A stretch of 64,000 nucleotides of DNA from Fen-999 sp044220545 (GTDB lineage Bacteria; Pseudomonadota; Gammaproteobacteria; Burkholderiales; Rhodocyclaceae). Positions 5,963 to 17,753 of this stretch are shown one piece after another. The notes below the pieces were generated by a model that did not search any database, was not told the DNA's origin, and worked only from the letters and a program-made list of their open reading frames with translations. Made by a program: the position numbers and the translations under genes. The stretch lies in the NCBI GenBank assembly GCA_044220545.1, contig JBGAQX010000002.1, positions 186,001-250,000 of the forward strand, given 5' to 3'. Numbering within the stretch: the first letter of the stretch is position 1; each line of letters opens with the position of its first letter.

Positions 5963-8376
5963 GACGGCGGCCCCTGCTTCGCTTGCGACAGGACATTGAG
6001 GATGGCTTGGAAGAGAACCTCCGGATCGACCGGTTTGGTGATGAAGTCGTTCATTCCGGCGTCCAGGCAGCGCTGCCGGTCGCTGGTGAAGGCATTGGCG
6101 GTCAACGCCAGGATGGCGGTGTTCTCACGTCCCGGCAGCGCCCGGATCGCCCTGGTCGCCGCCACCCCGTTCAGCTTCGGCATCTGCATGTCCATCAGTA
6201 TCAGGTCGTAGTCGGTGCATTTGGCCATTTCGACGGCTTCCATCCCGTTTTCGGCCAAGTCTACCTTGAGTCCGACCACCTCCAGCAGGGCACGCGAGAC
6301 TTCCTGATTGATCGGTTCATCCTCGGCGAGAAGAACGCGCGCACCGGAATGGCGGGCCTTCAATTCCTTTTCCGCCCTGGAGGCAACGGGCGCCGGTTCA
6401 AGGTCGGGCAACGCGTCAACCGTGTCCAGCCGGACTGAGAACCAGAAAGTGCTGCCGGCGCCAAGCTCGCTTTCGACCCCGATGCTGCCGCCCATCATAT
6501 CGACCAGCCGCTTGCAAATGGCCAGCTCCAGTCCGGCGCCGCCATACTTGCGGGTCGTCGAGCCGTCGGCCTGTTCGAAGGCCGCGAACAGGCGCTGTTG
6601 ATCCTCGGCGGAAATGCCGATGCCGGTATCGCGGACATCGAAGCGCAATACCACGTGCCGCGAACTCTCCTCGGTCGCGGTGGCGCGCACCGTCACGGAA
6701 CCTTCGACGGTGAACTTGATGGCGTTGCCGGTCAGGTTGAGGAGTATTTGCCGCAGGCGTCCCGGGTCGCCGCGCAGCGTCCGGCCGAGCAGACCGGGGG
6801 GGACGTCGATGACCAGCGTCAGCCCCTTGGCGGCCGCCTTGGGGCCCGCCATGGCGCCGAGATCCTTGAGCACGTCGTCCAGTTTGAAATCGACCTGTTC
6901 CAGATTGAATCGTTCGGCCTCCAGTTCCGAGATGTCCAGGATATTGCCGATGATGCCGAGCAGATGCCGGGCGGCTTGCGCGACCTTGGCGAGCCGATCG
7001 GCCTGCTTCGGGTCGGTGGCCCCGCGCAGGGCCAGGTCGGTCATGCCCATGATGGCGTTCAGGGGCGTACGCAGCTCGTGACTCATGTTGGCCAGAAAGA
7101 CGGTCTTGGCGCGGTTCGCCACATCGGCGGCTTCCTTGGCCATCGACAGGGCGGTGGTACGCTCCTGAACCAGCTCTTCGAGATGATGGCGGTACAGCTC
7201 GAGCTCCCTGTCGGCCTGCCGCTTCTCGGTAACGTCCTGGCCGATGCACAGCACGCCGACAGGTTGGCCGTGCTCGCCGACGATGATCCGGTTGGCCCAG
7301 CGGACGAAGACGCGCCGGCCGTCCCTGGTGACGTTCTCGTTTTCGTTGGTCCCGTACTTGTTCGGATCGGCCAGGATGGCGGACACCATGTCGGAGAGAT
7401 CGCGACCAGTGGTCGACTCGAGCCGGGGGACGATGGTACCCACGACATGCCGGCCCAGGATCTCGGCGGCCGAATAGCCGAAGAAGCGCTCGGCATACTC
7501 GTTGAAGTACGTCACCGTGCCATCGAGCCCCATGCGCAAAATGATGGCATTGGCATTCGAGACCAGTTCCCGATACTTTGCCTCGCTCTCCCGCAAGGCG
7601 TCGTAGGCCGCCGAGAGGCTCGCCTTCGACACCGTCGTGTCCTGAAGGCTCTGCATCAGGTCATTGAACGCGCGAGCCAGGGTTCCCAGTTCGTCTTCCG
7701 ATCGCAGTTCGACCCGCCGGCTCAGATCGGCGGTATTCGACCGTATGAGTTCGATCGAGCCGATCAAGGCGTTCATCGGCCGCGAAATGGAATATGAGAG
7801 CACCATGCCCAGCGCCCCGGTGCCGACCATCAGAAACAGCAAGCCGACACCGAGCACGGTAAAGACAATCCTCCGCGCTTTGTCGTCGATGACGCGCGCC
7901 GAAAGGCCCACGACCACACTGCCCAGATGGGCCCCGTCGGTGGCGAGGATCGGTACGACGGCGGCGTGGCCACTGGCCCCCTCGCTCGTGTAGTCGGTGG
8001 TGGATTGGGCAGCGGTCCGCACGGCGGCCAGCAGGCCCGGGGCGACGAGCTTGCCGCCGCTTTTTGCCGCGTCGCTATGGAAAAGAATGGTGCCATCGCG
8101 GCCCGTCACCATGGCGAACTCGATCCCGTCGTAGGTGTCGACCACGTCTTTGCACTGCCGGTCGAAGCCCACCAGGCTGTCCAGGTCAATTCCCAGTTGA
8201 AGGATGCGATCCATCTGGGTCTTCAGACCCTGAGCTATCGCCGTCGAGCGCGAGTGGAGCGACGAGATGTATGCATCGGTGAACAGGTAGGTGCTGGTCG
8301 ACAACACCGCCACCAAGCCGGCCAGCACGGCGCCGACCACGATCAGGACGATCTTGGCGCGCAGGCCCAGTTTCAC
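5950..8376 (-). CDS. Membrane hybrid histidine kinase with PAS and receiver domains
   Basis: A hybrid sensor kinase of about 808 residues in the inner membrane. Order: TM1 (~8-30), periplasmic sensor (~31-165), TM2 (~170-195), HAMP (~197-248), PAS (~268-385), HisKA with H433 in 'FLANMSHELRTPLNAI', HATPase (~540-650) and a receiver domain with phospho-acceptor D729 in 'LILMDMQMP'. The G2 box reads GGAGLELAI instead of the usual GxGLGLAI. The start GTG at 8376 overlaps the previous stop as GTGA; a GTG at 8388 would add four residues. It lies between a periplasmic binding protein and a diguanylate cyclase, so it likely senses the binding protein and passes the signal to c-di-GMP or through its own receiver. 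Confidence 0.92.
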   Translation of the reverse strand: MKLGLRAKIVLIVVGAVLAGLVAVLSTSTYLFTDAYISSLHSRSTAIAQGLKTQMDRILQLGIDLDSLVGFDRQCKDVVDTYDGIEFAMVTGRDGTILFHSDAAKSGGKLVAPGLLAAVRTAAQSTTDYTSEGASGHAAVVPILATDGAHLGSVVVGLSARVIDDKARRIVFTVLGVGLLFLMVGTGALGMVLSYSISRPMNALIGSIELIRSNTADLSRRVELRSEDELGTLARAFNDLMQSLQDTTVSKASLSAAYDALRESEAKYRELVSNANAIILRMGLDGTVTYFNEYAERFFGYSAAEILGRHVVGTIVPRLESTTGRDLSDMVSAILADPNKYGTNENENVTRDGRRVFVRWANRIIVGEHGQPVGVLCIGQDVTEKRQADRELELYRHHLEELVQERTTALSMAKEAADVANRAKTVFLANMSHELRTPLNAIMGMTDLALRGATDPKQADRLAKVAQAARHLLGIIGNILDISELEAERFNLEQVDFKLDDVLKDLGAMAGPKAAAKGLTLVIDVPPGLLGRTLRGDPGRLRQILLNLTGNAIKFTVEGSVTVRATATEESSRHVVLRFDVRDTGIGISAEDQQRLFAAFEQADGSTTRKYGGAGLELAICKRLVDMMGGSIGVESELGAGSTFWFSVRLDTVDALPDLEPAPVASRAEKELKARHSGARVLLAEDEPINQEVSRALLEVVGLKVDLAENGMEAVEMAKCTDYDLILMDMQMPKLNGVAATRAIRALPGRENTAILALTANAFTSDRQRCLDAGMNDFITKPVDPEVLFQAILNVLSQAKQGPPSCCA

Positions 8377-9419
8377 GGCTGTTCCCACTCGAACCGCTGG
8401 ATCACTTCCGCCGTCAGCAGCAAGTCGGCGCTCAGTTTGAGTCCCAGCCGCTTCGCCCGGGCCAGGCTGACGACCGGCATGCCCTTGGTGGTCGGGGCCA
8501 TGGCGAAGCTCGCCGGGCCACGGCCCTCGGTCAGTATCGAACGGGCGATGCGTCCGGCCGCACGCCCCTGCTCGCGTTCCGACACCGTGACGGCGCCGAG
8601 CGTGCCGTAGTAGACCCTGTCGATCCAGAAGGCAAAATCGGGCAGCGTGCTGTTTTCAACGGTCCACTTCTGTATGTCCTGATAGGGCACGTTCCTCCCG
8701 TCTTCATCCTTCAGGTTGAAGATACCGATGGTGCCGACGATGTCGGCAATGTCCGGATACTCCTTCATCTTCCGTTTGTACTCGGCAAACGTGAGAATCG
8801 TGTCGGAAGCGACGATCCTCATGTCGGGCAACTGGGTCATGGCCTTCAGAATCCGGTTGCGTACCGGATCCCACATCTTCGCGTCATCGAAGACCAAAGC
8901 GATGCGTCGCGCGCCCGGGACGATTTTCCTGAGCAGCCGTACCGACTCCAGAAAGTGCTCCTGCTCGAGCACACCGGTCACGTTCTCGCTGCCGGCGAAT
9001 CCGTAGGTGGCCGGGTCGTTGTTGACCCCGCTGAAGACGAACGGCAGCTTCCTGTTTACGTAGTATTTCGCCAGGTACTCCTGCGCGTCGTCGTCAGTGG
9101 TATAGACAAGGTCCGGCTGCCAGGTTTCGACCAGGGAGCGCGCCTCCTGGCCCTTCTTCTCCTTGTGTTCCTTCGAGCTATTGCGCTTGGTATCCATCTG
9201 GAATACCTGGTACGTGGTCTTGACGCCCTTGAGTTCCTCCTGAAACCCTTCGATCTGGCGATCGGTCCAGCGCCATGGCGAGTGATAGCTCATGACGTGA
9301 AGGATCCTGAATTCCTTCCTCTCGGGTACAGGCGAGGCGGCAAACGCCGACGGCGGAAAAGCAAGTGCCAGCGCCGCCATGGCGCCCAGGAAACAGCGGA
9401 AGATCGGGCGGGCTTTCAT
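8373..9419 (-). CDS. Periplasmic ABC-type substrate-binding protein
   Basis: A 348-residue secreted protein. The signal peptide (MKARPIFRC, then a hydrophobic AMAALALAFP stretch, cleavage near AFAAS) is followed by a periplasmic binding fold of the uncharacterised ABC_sub_bind type. Readable pieces are 'FRILHVMSYHSPWRWTDRQI', 'LVETWQPDLVYTTDDDAQEY', 'LPFVFSGVNNDP' and 'RIALVFDD'. No permease or ATPase gene is nearby; the next gene is a sensor kinase that it overlaps. It is therefore more likely a ligand sensor for the kinase than a transport component. The start at 9419 is the only one giving a clean signal peptide; longer in-frame extensions lack one. Confidence 0.88.
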   Translation of the reverse strand: MKARPIFRCFLGAMAALALAFPPSAFAASPVPERKEFRILHVMSYHSPWRWTDRQIEGFQEELKGVKTTYQVFQMDTKRNSSKEHKEKKGQEARSLVETWQPDLVYTTDDDAQEYLAKYYVNRKLPFVFSGVNNDPATYGFAGSENVTGVLEQEHFLESVRLLRKIVPGARRIALVFDDAKMWDPVRNRILKAMTQLPDMRIVASDTILTFAEYKRKMKEYPDIADIVGTIGIFNLKDEDGRNVPYQDIQKWTVENSTLPDFAFWIDRVYYGTLGAVTVSEREQGRAAGRIARSILTEGRGPASFAMAPTTKGMPVVSLARAKRLGLKLSADLLLTAEVIQRFEWEQP

Positions 9420-9709
9420 GGCGAATGTCCTCGGTTGGTGGAAATCGTGTCGCGGGCGATCCGATGGATCATTCTCGGCACCTCGCTGGTGCGCGAATTG
9501 ATCTGCATCAAAGCCGCCTCCCTGAGCCAGCCTGTCCGCAGCCGGATACGGAAACGAGTGACTTGTGGCCCAGGGAGCTAACTTTAGCAATAGATTTTGC
9601 TTGCCCCGACGTTCTGCCTTGGATGACAATTCCGCCCATAGGCAGACAGAAAGCAGGTTTTTTGGGCCGCTTCGAAAACTGCCGGTCGACATAATCGAAG
9701 GTGGATCCA

Positions 9710-11749
9710 ATGATACGCAAGCATAAACGGCTGACGGCCATGCTTCTGGCTGTCGCCGCGTCTCACGGCTGGGCGGCCGACGCGCTTGACGAAATCAGCC
9801 TCGAAGACCTGACCAAGACCGAGATCACCTCGGTGTCGCGCAAGAGCCAGAGTCTGGCCAATGTGCCGGCGGCGGCTTTTGTCATATCCTCCGACGATAT
9901 CCGGCGCTCCGGCGCCCAGGCATTGCCTGACGTCTTGCGCATGGTGCCCGGGATTGAGGTGGCGCAGATTGACAGCGGACGCTATGCCGTTGCCGCACGC
10001 GGTTTTAATGGCCGTTTCGCCAACAAACTGCAAGTGCTGATCGATGGTCGCAGCATCTACAATCCCATGTTTTCCGGCGTCATGTGGGAGGACGACCCCA
10101 TCGCCCTCGAAGACATCGAGCGCATCGAGGTGATCCGCGGGCCGGGTGCCGCCATGTGGGGCGTCAACGCGGTCAGCGGCGTCATCAACATCATCAGCAA
10201 GCATTCCCGAAGTCATGCCGGTGGCTTGGTGGCGCCCACTATTGGCACGCGGGGCACGGGGAGTCTCTATGCACGCCAGGGGGGCAGTCTCGACGAAGAC
10301 ACCACCTGGAAGCTATCGTTCCAGGGTCGCCATGCCGAGCCATCCAGGCAGAGCGCGAGTGGCGACAAGGGCAACGACCGCCTGAGCAACGCCTTGCTGA
10401 ATGCCCGTTTCGACCGAAGCCTCGGTGTCGGCCGTGATCTGGCGCTATGGGCCAAGGCCTCGCGGTCCTCGCTGGGCGATCTGGCCATGCTCGACTTGGC
10501 GCCGACCCTGCCCCTTGCCATTCGTCCGCGGCAATTCACACAGGTTGATGCCGGCCAGAGTGTGGCCGGTCGCTATCGCTGGCTGACCGGCGCGGGCATC
10601 GAATCGTCGGTCCAGATGTCCCTGGAGTCATCGTCGATCGATATCAGCGACTATTTCGAACAGGATCGCACGACCGTTGACCTCGACTACCAAGGCCGCT
10701 ATACGTTTTCCGCCCACGACCTGCTATGGGGTTTGAGTCATCGCAGCAACTCCGACACCGCGACTCCGTCGGCCATCGTTCTGTCATTGGCCCATCCGAA
10801 ATATACCCAGCGGACGACGGGTGTTTTCGTCCATGACGACTGGACCCTGATTCCGGACCGGCTGCGGTTGGGCGCCGGCGCGCGCTGGGACTACACCAAT
10901 CTCGGCGGTTACACATTTGCGCCGAATACCACTTTGATGTGGACGCCGTCCCATGGCGATACGGTCTGGGTCAAGTACGCCAAGGCGCCGCGCATGCCGG
11001 CGCGCGCGGAGCACGATGCCAATGTGCTGATCGGCTTCCAGCCGGCGCGGCCACCTATTCCGCTGCCGGTGGTGATTCGCAACGCCCCGGGTAACGAGGC
11101 ATTGAAAGCCGAGACGATGAGAGGCATCGAGCTCGGCTATCGAACCCAGCTTTCGACCAACTTCAACGCCAATGTCACCGGCTATCGTCAGCGTTACACG
11201 GATCGCGTTTCCGGTCGATTGGGGAACGTCGATATGGCGACACTGTTCCCGCTCGCCATCATTCAGGACGTGAATCCATGCAACTGTTCCGGCGGCTGGA
11301 TCACCGGCGCCGAGCTGGCCACCGATTGGCTGGTGCTGCCCGCCTGGCGCCTCCAGCTCTCCTACAGTTGGACGCGCATAGAAATGGAGGACTCCGGCAA
11401 CCCGGCCGCCCAGTCATCCATCAAGGATTCCGAGAAGGCGACTCCCCGCCACTACGGCTCGTTGCGCTCGCAGTGGAACCTGTCGCCAAGCCAGCAGTTC
11501 GATGCCTGGATTCGCGGTTCCGCCGGGTACTTCCGGACCAATGCGCCTTACTTCGATCTGGTGCGCGTCCCCGGCTATGTCACGCTGGACCTGCGCTATG
11601 CCCACAAGCTGAGCAAGACCCTCGAGCTGGCCGCCACGGGTCGCAACCTGATCGGCGGTCGCCGCACCGAGTTCATCTCGGACTACATCCCCTCGGTTCC
11701 TCTCGAAATCGGCCCGTCGCTGTTGCTTTCAGCGCGCTGGACCTACTGA
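9710..11749 (+). CDS. TonB-dependent outer membrane receptor
   Basis: About 679 residues: signal peptide, plug domain and 22-strand-type beta-barrel. The plug features are 'SVSRKSQSLANVPAAAFVIS', 'GAQALPDVLRMVPGIEV', 'VLIDGRSIYNP' and 'DIERIEVIRGPGAAMWG'. The C-terminal strand ends in an aromatic (SARWTY), as outer-membrane barrels do. The ATG at 9710 is preferred because AAGGTGG lies just upstream; GTG 9701 would add three residues. It imports a ligand through TonB energy; the ligand cannot be told from sequence. It heads a cluster with yfiR and kinase genes and diverges from the binding protein-kinase operon, suggesting that receptor occupancy is coupled to signalling. Confidence 0.95.
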   Translation: MIRKHKRLTAMLLAVAASHGWAADALDEISLEDLTKTEITSVSRKSQSLANVPAAAFVISSDDIRRSGAQALPDVLRMVPGIEVAQIDSGRYAVAARGFNGRFANKLQVLIDGRSIYNPMFSGVMWEDDPIALEDIERIEVIRGPGAAMWGVNAVSGVINIISKHSRSHAGGLVAPTIGTRGTGSLYARQGGSLDEDTTWKLSFQGRHAEPSRQSASGDKGNDRLSNALLNARFDRSLGVGRDLALWAKASRSSLGDLAMLDLAPTLPLAIRPRQFTQVDAGQSVAGRYRWLTGAGIESSVQMSLESSSIDISDYFEQDRTTVDLDYQGRYTFSAHDLLWGLSHRSNSDTATPSAIVLSLAHPKYTQRTTGVFVHDDWTLIPDRLRLGAGARWDYTNLGGYTFAPNTTLMWTPSHGDTVWVKYAKAPRMPARAEHDANVLIGFQPARPPIPLPVVIRNAPGNEALKAETMRGIELGYRTQLSTNFNANVTGYRQRYTDRVSGRLGNVDMATLFPLAIIQDVNPCNCSGGWITGAELATDWLVLPAWRLQLSYSWTRIEMEDSGNPAAQSSIKDSEKATPRHYGSLRSQWNLSPSQQFDAWIRGSAGYFRTNAPYFDLVRVPGYVTLDLRYAHKLSKTLELAATGRNLIGGRRTEFISDYIPSVPLEIGPSLLLSARWTY

Positions 11750-11758
11750 GCCGCCACC

Positions 11759-12182
11759 ATGTTTCTTGAGCGTCCGCGTTACTTGCTTGGCCGACTTGCG
11801 GCGACTTTCATGTTCGTGCTGGCTTGCGGGCATGGCTTCGCCGAGGTCAACACGGAACAGCAGCTCAAGGCGGCGTTTCTGGTCAATTTCCTCAAGTACA
11901 TCGAGTGGCCGGGAAACGGGTCGAGCGCAACCATCTGCCTGTTCGGGCGCGATCAGTTGGGGCCCTATCTGGCGAACTACGAGGGGCGCTCCTGGAAGGC
12001 AAGCCGGTACTGGCTGTCAGCGATGTCGATAATTTTGCCCGACAGGGCGGAGGCATTGCGCTGGCGCGGTCGGAGGGGCGGCTACAGTTCGATGTCAACG
12101 CCGATTCGTTGACCCGAGCCGGCCTCAAGCCGAGTTCGCAGATGATGCGCCTGGCGCGGCAGGTAATCGGCGGCGCCAAGTG

Positions 12183-12183
<1 letters not shown>
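11759..12183 (+). pseudogene. Broken yfiR-like periplasmic regulator gene
   Basis: YfiR/DUF4154 proteins are periplasmic inhibitors of membrane diguanylate cyclases, normally about 170-190 residues. Here the N-terminal half reads in one frame from ATG 11759: signal peptide, 'EQQLKAAFLVNFLKYIEWP', 'ICLFGRDQLG'. The C-terminal half is in a different frame: 'GKPVLAVSDVDNFARQGG', 'LTRAGLKPSSQMMRLAR'. The two halves meet near 11965-11995. The middle of the family (the conserved 'CHVLFI'-like segment, roughly 40 residues) is missing, so this is an internal deletion that also shifts frame, not a single-base error. The TGA at 12181-12183 overlaps the ATG of the kinase gene. The remaining reading frame from 11759 ends at 12112 without a known fold. 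Confidence 0.75.
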
Positions 12184-14167
<1,984 letters not shown>

Positions 14168-14171
<4 letters not shown>

Positions 14172-16180
14172 GCGAGCCGCCGATGACTGCTTTGCGCCGT
14201 GCCGCCCTGGCCGCGCTCGCCGCCGCGCTGCTCGCCGGGCCGGCCCAGGCCGCTGCCGAGGCCGATGACATCGCCGAACTGTCCCTGGAAGAATTGCTCA
14301 AGATCCGGGTGATCCAGACCCCGAAGTTCTCCATCAACGCCGCGCTGACCCCGTCGGCGGTATCCGTGCTGACCCGGGCCGATATTCGCGCCTACGGCTG
14401 GCGGACCCTGGCTGACGCGTTGCGCTCGCTCAACGGCTACACCATCACCAGCGACCATACCTATTCCTTCGTCGGGGTCCGGGGTGTCTCGGCGCCGGGC
14501 GACTATCGATCACGGCTGCAACTGCTGATCGATGGCATCCCGGTCAACGAAAACGTCTATGGCAGCACCAATTTTGACAGCGCGTTTCCTCTGGATCTCG
14601 ATCTGATCGAACAGATCGAGGTCGTGCGTGGCCCGAGCGCCTCGGTCTATGGAGGCGACTCCACTTTCGGTGTCATCAACGTCGTGACCCGCCATGGTGG
14701 CGGCCTGGAGGGCACGGAAGTATCCGCCAGCCGCGCCAGCGGCAGCGCCAGTGTCGGGCGGGTCAGTTGGGGGAAGCTCACCGAGAACGGCGCGGATGTG
14801 CTGTTGTCGTACACCGCCGGCAATGTCGGCGGACGCGGCCTGGCGTTTTCCGATCTGGCCGCGGCGGGTGTCGATCCGACTGTCCACGGAGTGCAAGGAG
14901 AACGGGCAGGCAAGTTCTTCGCACGGTACAAGACCGACCACTGGCGGGCGACGCTGATTCATTCGGCCCGGGACGAAATCATCCCCACCGGCTCCTACGG
15001 CACCCTGGTCGACGACAACCGGCACCGGGAGGCCGATGCCTACACCCTCGCCGAGCTTGCCGGCGACCAGAAGCTCGGCCAGGGCAATTCGCTGCACAGC
15101 CGCGTCTATGCCGGGCAATACATCTACAAGGGGGACTTTCCCTACGACTACCCGCCGTATGTCCTCAACCGCGATCGTGCCACCGGCCAGTGGTGGGGCC
15201 TGGAGAGTCGCCTGCTCTCGACCGCCTGGCAGGGACACCGCTGGATCGGCGGGATCGAATTCAAGGAGAATCGTCGCCAGGATCAGCGCAACGAAGATGT
15301 TGGCTACGGCTGTTTTGGCATCGATGGCGCGCCATGTCTCGACGATCGTCGGCGCAGCCGCCAGGGCAGCGTCTATGCGCAGGATGAACTCGCCATCGCC
15401 GATGCCACCTATCTCACGCTCGGTTTGCGCTACGACAAGCTGACGAGCATGCCGGGCCACTGGAGCCCGCGGGTCGGCCTGGTGCGCCAGAACGACCACG
15501 GCGGCATCTTCAAGCTGCTCTACGCCACCGCTTTCAGCGACCCGACCGTCTATCAGCGCTACTACCTTCCGCCGACCTACGCGGTCGGCAATCCCGACCT
15601 GAAGCCGGAACGGATGAAGTCGCTGGACCTCGCCTGGGAGCAGCGTCTTGGCCCGCGTAGCGCGGTCACGGCGTCCCTGTACACTTTTCGCATTGCCGAC
15701 ATGCTGGGTGTCGATGCCGCCACGGGGCTGTCGGGCAACCTGCCGGAGGTCACCGCGCGCGGCGCCGAGTTCGAGTTCCAGCATCGCTGGCGCAATCGCG
15801 CTTCCGTTCGCGTCGGCTATACGCGGCAGCAGCCGACCATCGCCTCCGGCTATCTGGAAAACATGCCGCGTGACGTCTTGCACGGCAATCTCGCCGCGCC
15901 CATTCTCGATAGCCAATGGCTGGCCGGCGTGGAAGGGCAACTGGTCGGTCGCCGCCTCACCGGCGACAGCGGCAACCGGGTGGCCGGCTATGCGATCGTC
16001 AATGTCAACCTGAGCTACCAGCCGGCCGCCGGGAATTGGGATGTCGCCCTGGGCATCTACAACCTGCTCGACCATCGCTACGACGACCCCGTGGCGCTCG
16101 ATACCACGCTGGCCGGATTGCGCGACCGCATGCCGCAGTTCGGGCGCAATCTTCGGCTGAAGTTCACCGCGCGGTTCTAA
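14168..16180 (+). CDS. TonB-dependent outer membrane receptor (second)
   Basis: A 670-residue receptor with a signal peptide (hydrophobic LAALAAALLAGPAQAA). The plug contains 'LSLEELLKIRVIQTPKFS', 'TPSAVSVLTRADIRAYGWR', 'LLIDGIPVNENVYG' and 'LDLIEQIEVVRGPSASVYGG'. The barrel ends in LRLKFTARF with a terminal phenylalanine. A C-E-P-like pair 'CFGIDGAPC' lies in an extracellular loop and could form a disulfide. It resembles the 'TonB plug, colicin-type' subgroup. It starts at ATG 14168, overlapping the kinase stop, so kinase and receptor are co-translated. The substrate is unknown. Confidence 0.95.
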
Positions 16181-16207
16181 GGCGGCCGGCCGGGTTGCGC
16201 CGTTGGC

Positions 16208-16930
16208 TCAGCCCATCACCCAGGGCATCACCACGGGCAGCAGCAGGGCCGTCATCAGGCCATTGAGCCCCATCGCCAGCGCGGCGAATGCACCCATCTG
16301 CTCACTTTCCTGAAACGCCCGCGCCGTGCCGATGCCGTGCGAGGCGATGCCCATGGCGAAGCCGCGTACCGCGTCGTCCTCGATGCGCAGCGCCCGATAG
16401 ACGTAGCGCGCCCCGACGGCGCCAAGGATTCCCGTGGCGATGACCAGCACGGCAGTCAATGAAGGCAGCCCGCCGATCCGCTCGGCGACGCCCATGGCGA
16501 TCGGCGTGGTGACGGACTTCGGCGCCAGCGAGAGCAGCGTTGCCTTGCTGGCGCCGAGCAGGCCGCCGATGGCCACGGCCGAAAGGGCGGCGGTCAGCGA
16601 GCCGACCAGCAGCGAGGCAAGCAGCGGCAGCGCCATGCGTTTCAGCCGGCCCAGTTGGGCGTGAAGGGGGATGGCCAGCGCCACGGTGGCCGGGCCGAGC
16701 AGGAAGTGCACGAACTGGGCGCCGTCGAAATAGGTTCGGTAGGGCGTGTCGGTCGCCCACAACAGGGTGACCAGGGCCGTCACCGCCAGCAATACCGGGT
16801 TGGCCAGCGGATGCCCGCCGCAACGCTTGTGCAGGGCGTAGGCGCCCTGATAGGCGAGCAGGGTCAGGGTCAGGCCCAATAGCGGCGAGGCCGCCAGATA
16901 GACCCATATCTCGCTGAGGCGTGGCGTCAT
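16208..16930 (-). CDS. lrgB: LrgB/CidB-family membrane protein
   Basis: A 240-residue inner-membrane protein with about seven hydrophobic segments. The family signature is clear: 'GPATVALAIPLHAQ', 'LLSLAPKSVTTPIAMGVAER', 'ASHGIGTARAF' and 'MGLNGLMTALLLP'. LrgB works with the holin-like LrgA in controlling murein hydrolase export; in some bacteria and plants relatives transport small organic acids. ATG 16930 overlaps the lrgA stop by four bases. A long in-frame extension upstream lies inside lrgA in another frame and is not real. Confidence 0.93.
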   Translation of the reverse strand: MTPRLSEIWVYLAASPLLGLTLTLLAYQGAYALHKRCGGHPLANPVLLAVTALVTLLWATDTPYRTYFDGAQFVHFLLGPATVALAIPLHAQLGRLKRMALPLLASLLVGSLTAALSAVAIGGLLGASKATLLSLAPKSVTTPIAMGVAERIGGLPSLTAVLVIATGILGAVGARYVYRALRIEDDAVRGFAMGIASHGIGTARAFQESEQMGAFAALAMGLNGLMTALLLPVVMPWVMG

Positions 16931-17289
16931 GGCGCACCCTTGCCGTTGTGGTGGCCACGCTGGCTCAACAGGCGCAGTACCACCGCCGTCACCGCGATGG
17001 TGATTGCCGTGCTGGCCACCAGCGACACGACCAGGGGCAGCCACTCGTCCGACACCCGCTGGAAGTGGAGCATCACGCCCGTGCCGGCGGGAACGAAAAG
17101 CAGGGACAAGTGCTGCAACAGGCCCTGCGCGGTGCCGCGCAACTCCGTCGATGGGCCGCCACGCCGGGTAAGTGCCGCGAAGAGCAGGGCCATGCCGATC
17201 ACCGGGCCGGGTATGGGCAGCGCCAGCGTCTGGGCGACCACTTCGCCGATCAGTTGGAAAACCAGGAGCAGGGTGATGGCGCCGATCAT
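16927..17289 (-). CDS. lrgA: LrgA/CidA-family holin-like protein
   Basis: A 120-residue inner-membrane protein with four hydrophobic helices, the size of LrgA/CidA. Signature pieces are 'PIPGPVIGMALLF' (the conserved P-G-x-x-G-M region) and 'LLFVPAGTGVM'. The family is antiholin/holin-like and acts with LrgB. It is first in a two-gene operon with lrgB, coupled by an ATGA overlap. Confidence 0.92.
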   Translation of the reverse strand: MIGAITLLLVFQLIGEVVAQTLALPIPGPVIGMALLFAALTRRGGPSTELRGTAQGLLQHLSLLFVPAGTGVMLHFQRVSDEWLPLVVSLVASTAITIAVTAVVLRLLSQRGHHNGKGAP

Positions 17290-17445
17290 TCTTCAACAGC
17301 CGTTGCGCGGTGGTGGAATCGTATCATGTGGCCCCGCGTGCCTCGCGAGGCGCCTCGGCCGGGCGGGCACCGCCGGCCGAGAATGCGCCGGGGCGGAACA
17401 CTGGTAAGATCAACATTATTTCCGTCTGACAACTGAGGAGCATTC

Positions 17446-17673
17446 ATGCGATACGTGGCTATTCTTGGTGGTCTTGTCCTGGCGTTGGCCGGTTGTGCCA
17501 ACAAACATGCCTACGTGCAGGATGGTGCCGACGTGCTCAAGCACGATACCGATCTGGCTGCCTGCCGATCGGTGATGAGCGCCTACAGCAGTCGTGATGA
17601 GGCGCTCGATGCGATAGACAAGTGCATGGCCGACAAGGGCTACGCCAAAGTGATTTCCAAGTACGGCATGTAA
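17446..17673 (+). CDS. Small lipoprotein
   Basis: A 75-residue predicted lipoprotein: short positive N-terminus, hydrophobic core, and a lipobox LAGC with the lipidated cysteine at 17. The mature part holds two more cysteines (in 'LAACRSVM' and 'IDKCMADKGY') that could form a disulfide. The C-terminal 'KCMADKGY' pattern is common in small proteobacterial lipoproteins of unknown role. AGGAG lies upstream of the ATG. A strong terminator follows, so it is a monocistronic unit. Confidence 0.85.
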   Translation: MRYVAILGGLVLALAGCANKHAYVQDGADVLKHDTDLAACRSVMSAYSSRDEALDAIDKCMADKGYAKVISKYGM

Positions 17674-17700
17674 CCGGAAGCTTCCGGTTGCTTGGTAGCG

Positions 17701-17725
17701 AAATGGGGGGCTCCGCCCCCCATTT
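17701..17725. terminator. Strong intrinsic terminator, probably bidirectional
   Basis: AAATGGGGGG (17701-17710), loop CTCCG, CCCCCCATTT (17716-17725): a perfect 10-bp stem followed by GTTTT. The A-rich 5' arm also gives a U-run on the opposite strand. It can end both the lipoprotein gene and the convergent fatty-acid operon whose last gene stops at 17754. Confidence 0.9.
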
Positions 17726-17753
17726 GTTTTGCCGCCGCAGTGGTGGTTTCCGC

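Noticed and set aside
14510..16075. 521-codon minus-strand frame opposite the second TonB receptor
   Set aside because: GC-rich third positions keep antisense frames open; the plus-strand gene has plug and barrel motifs.
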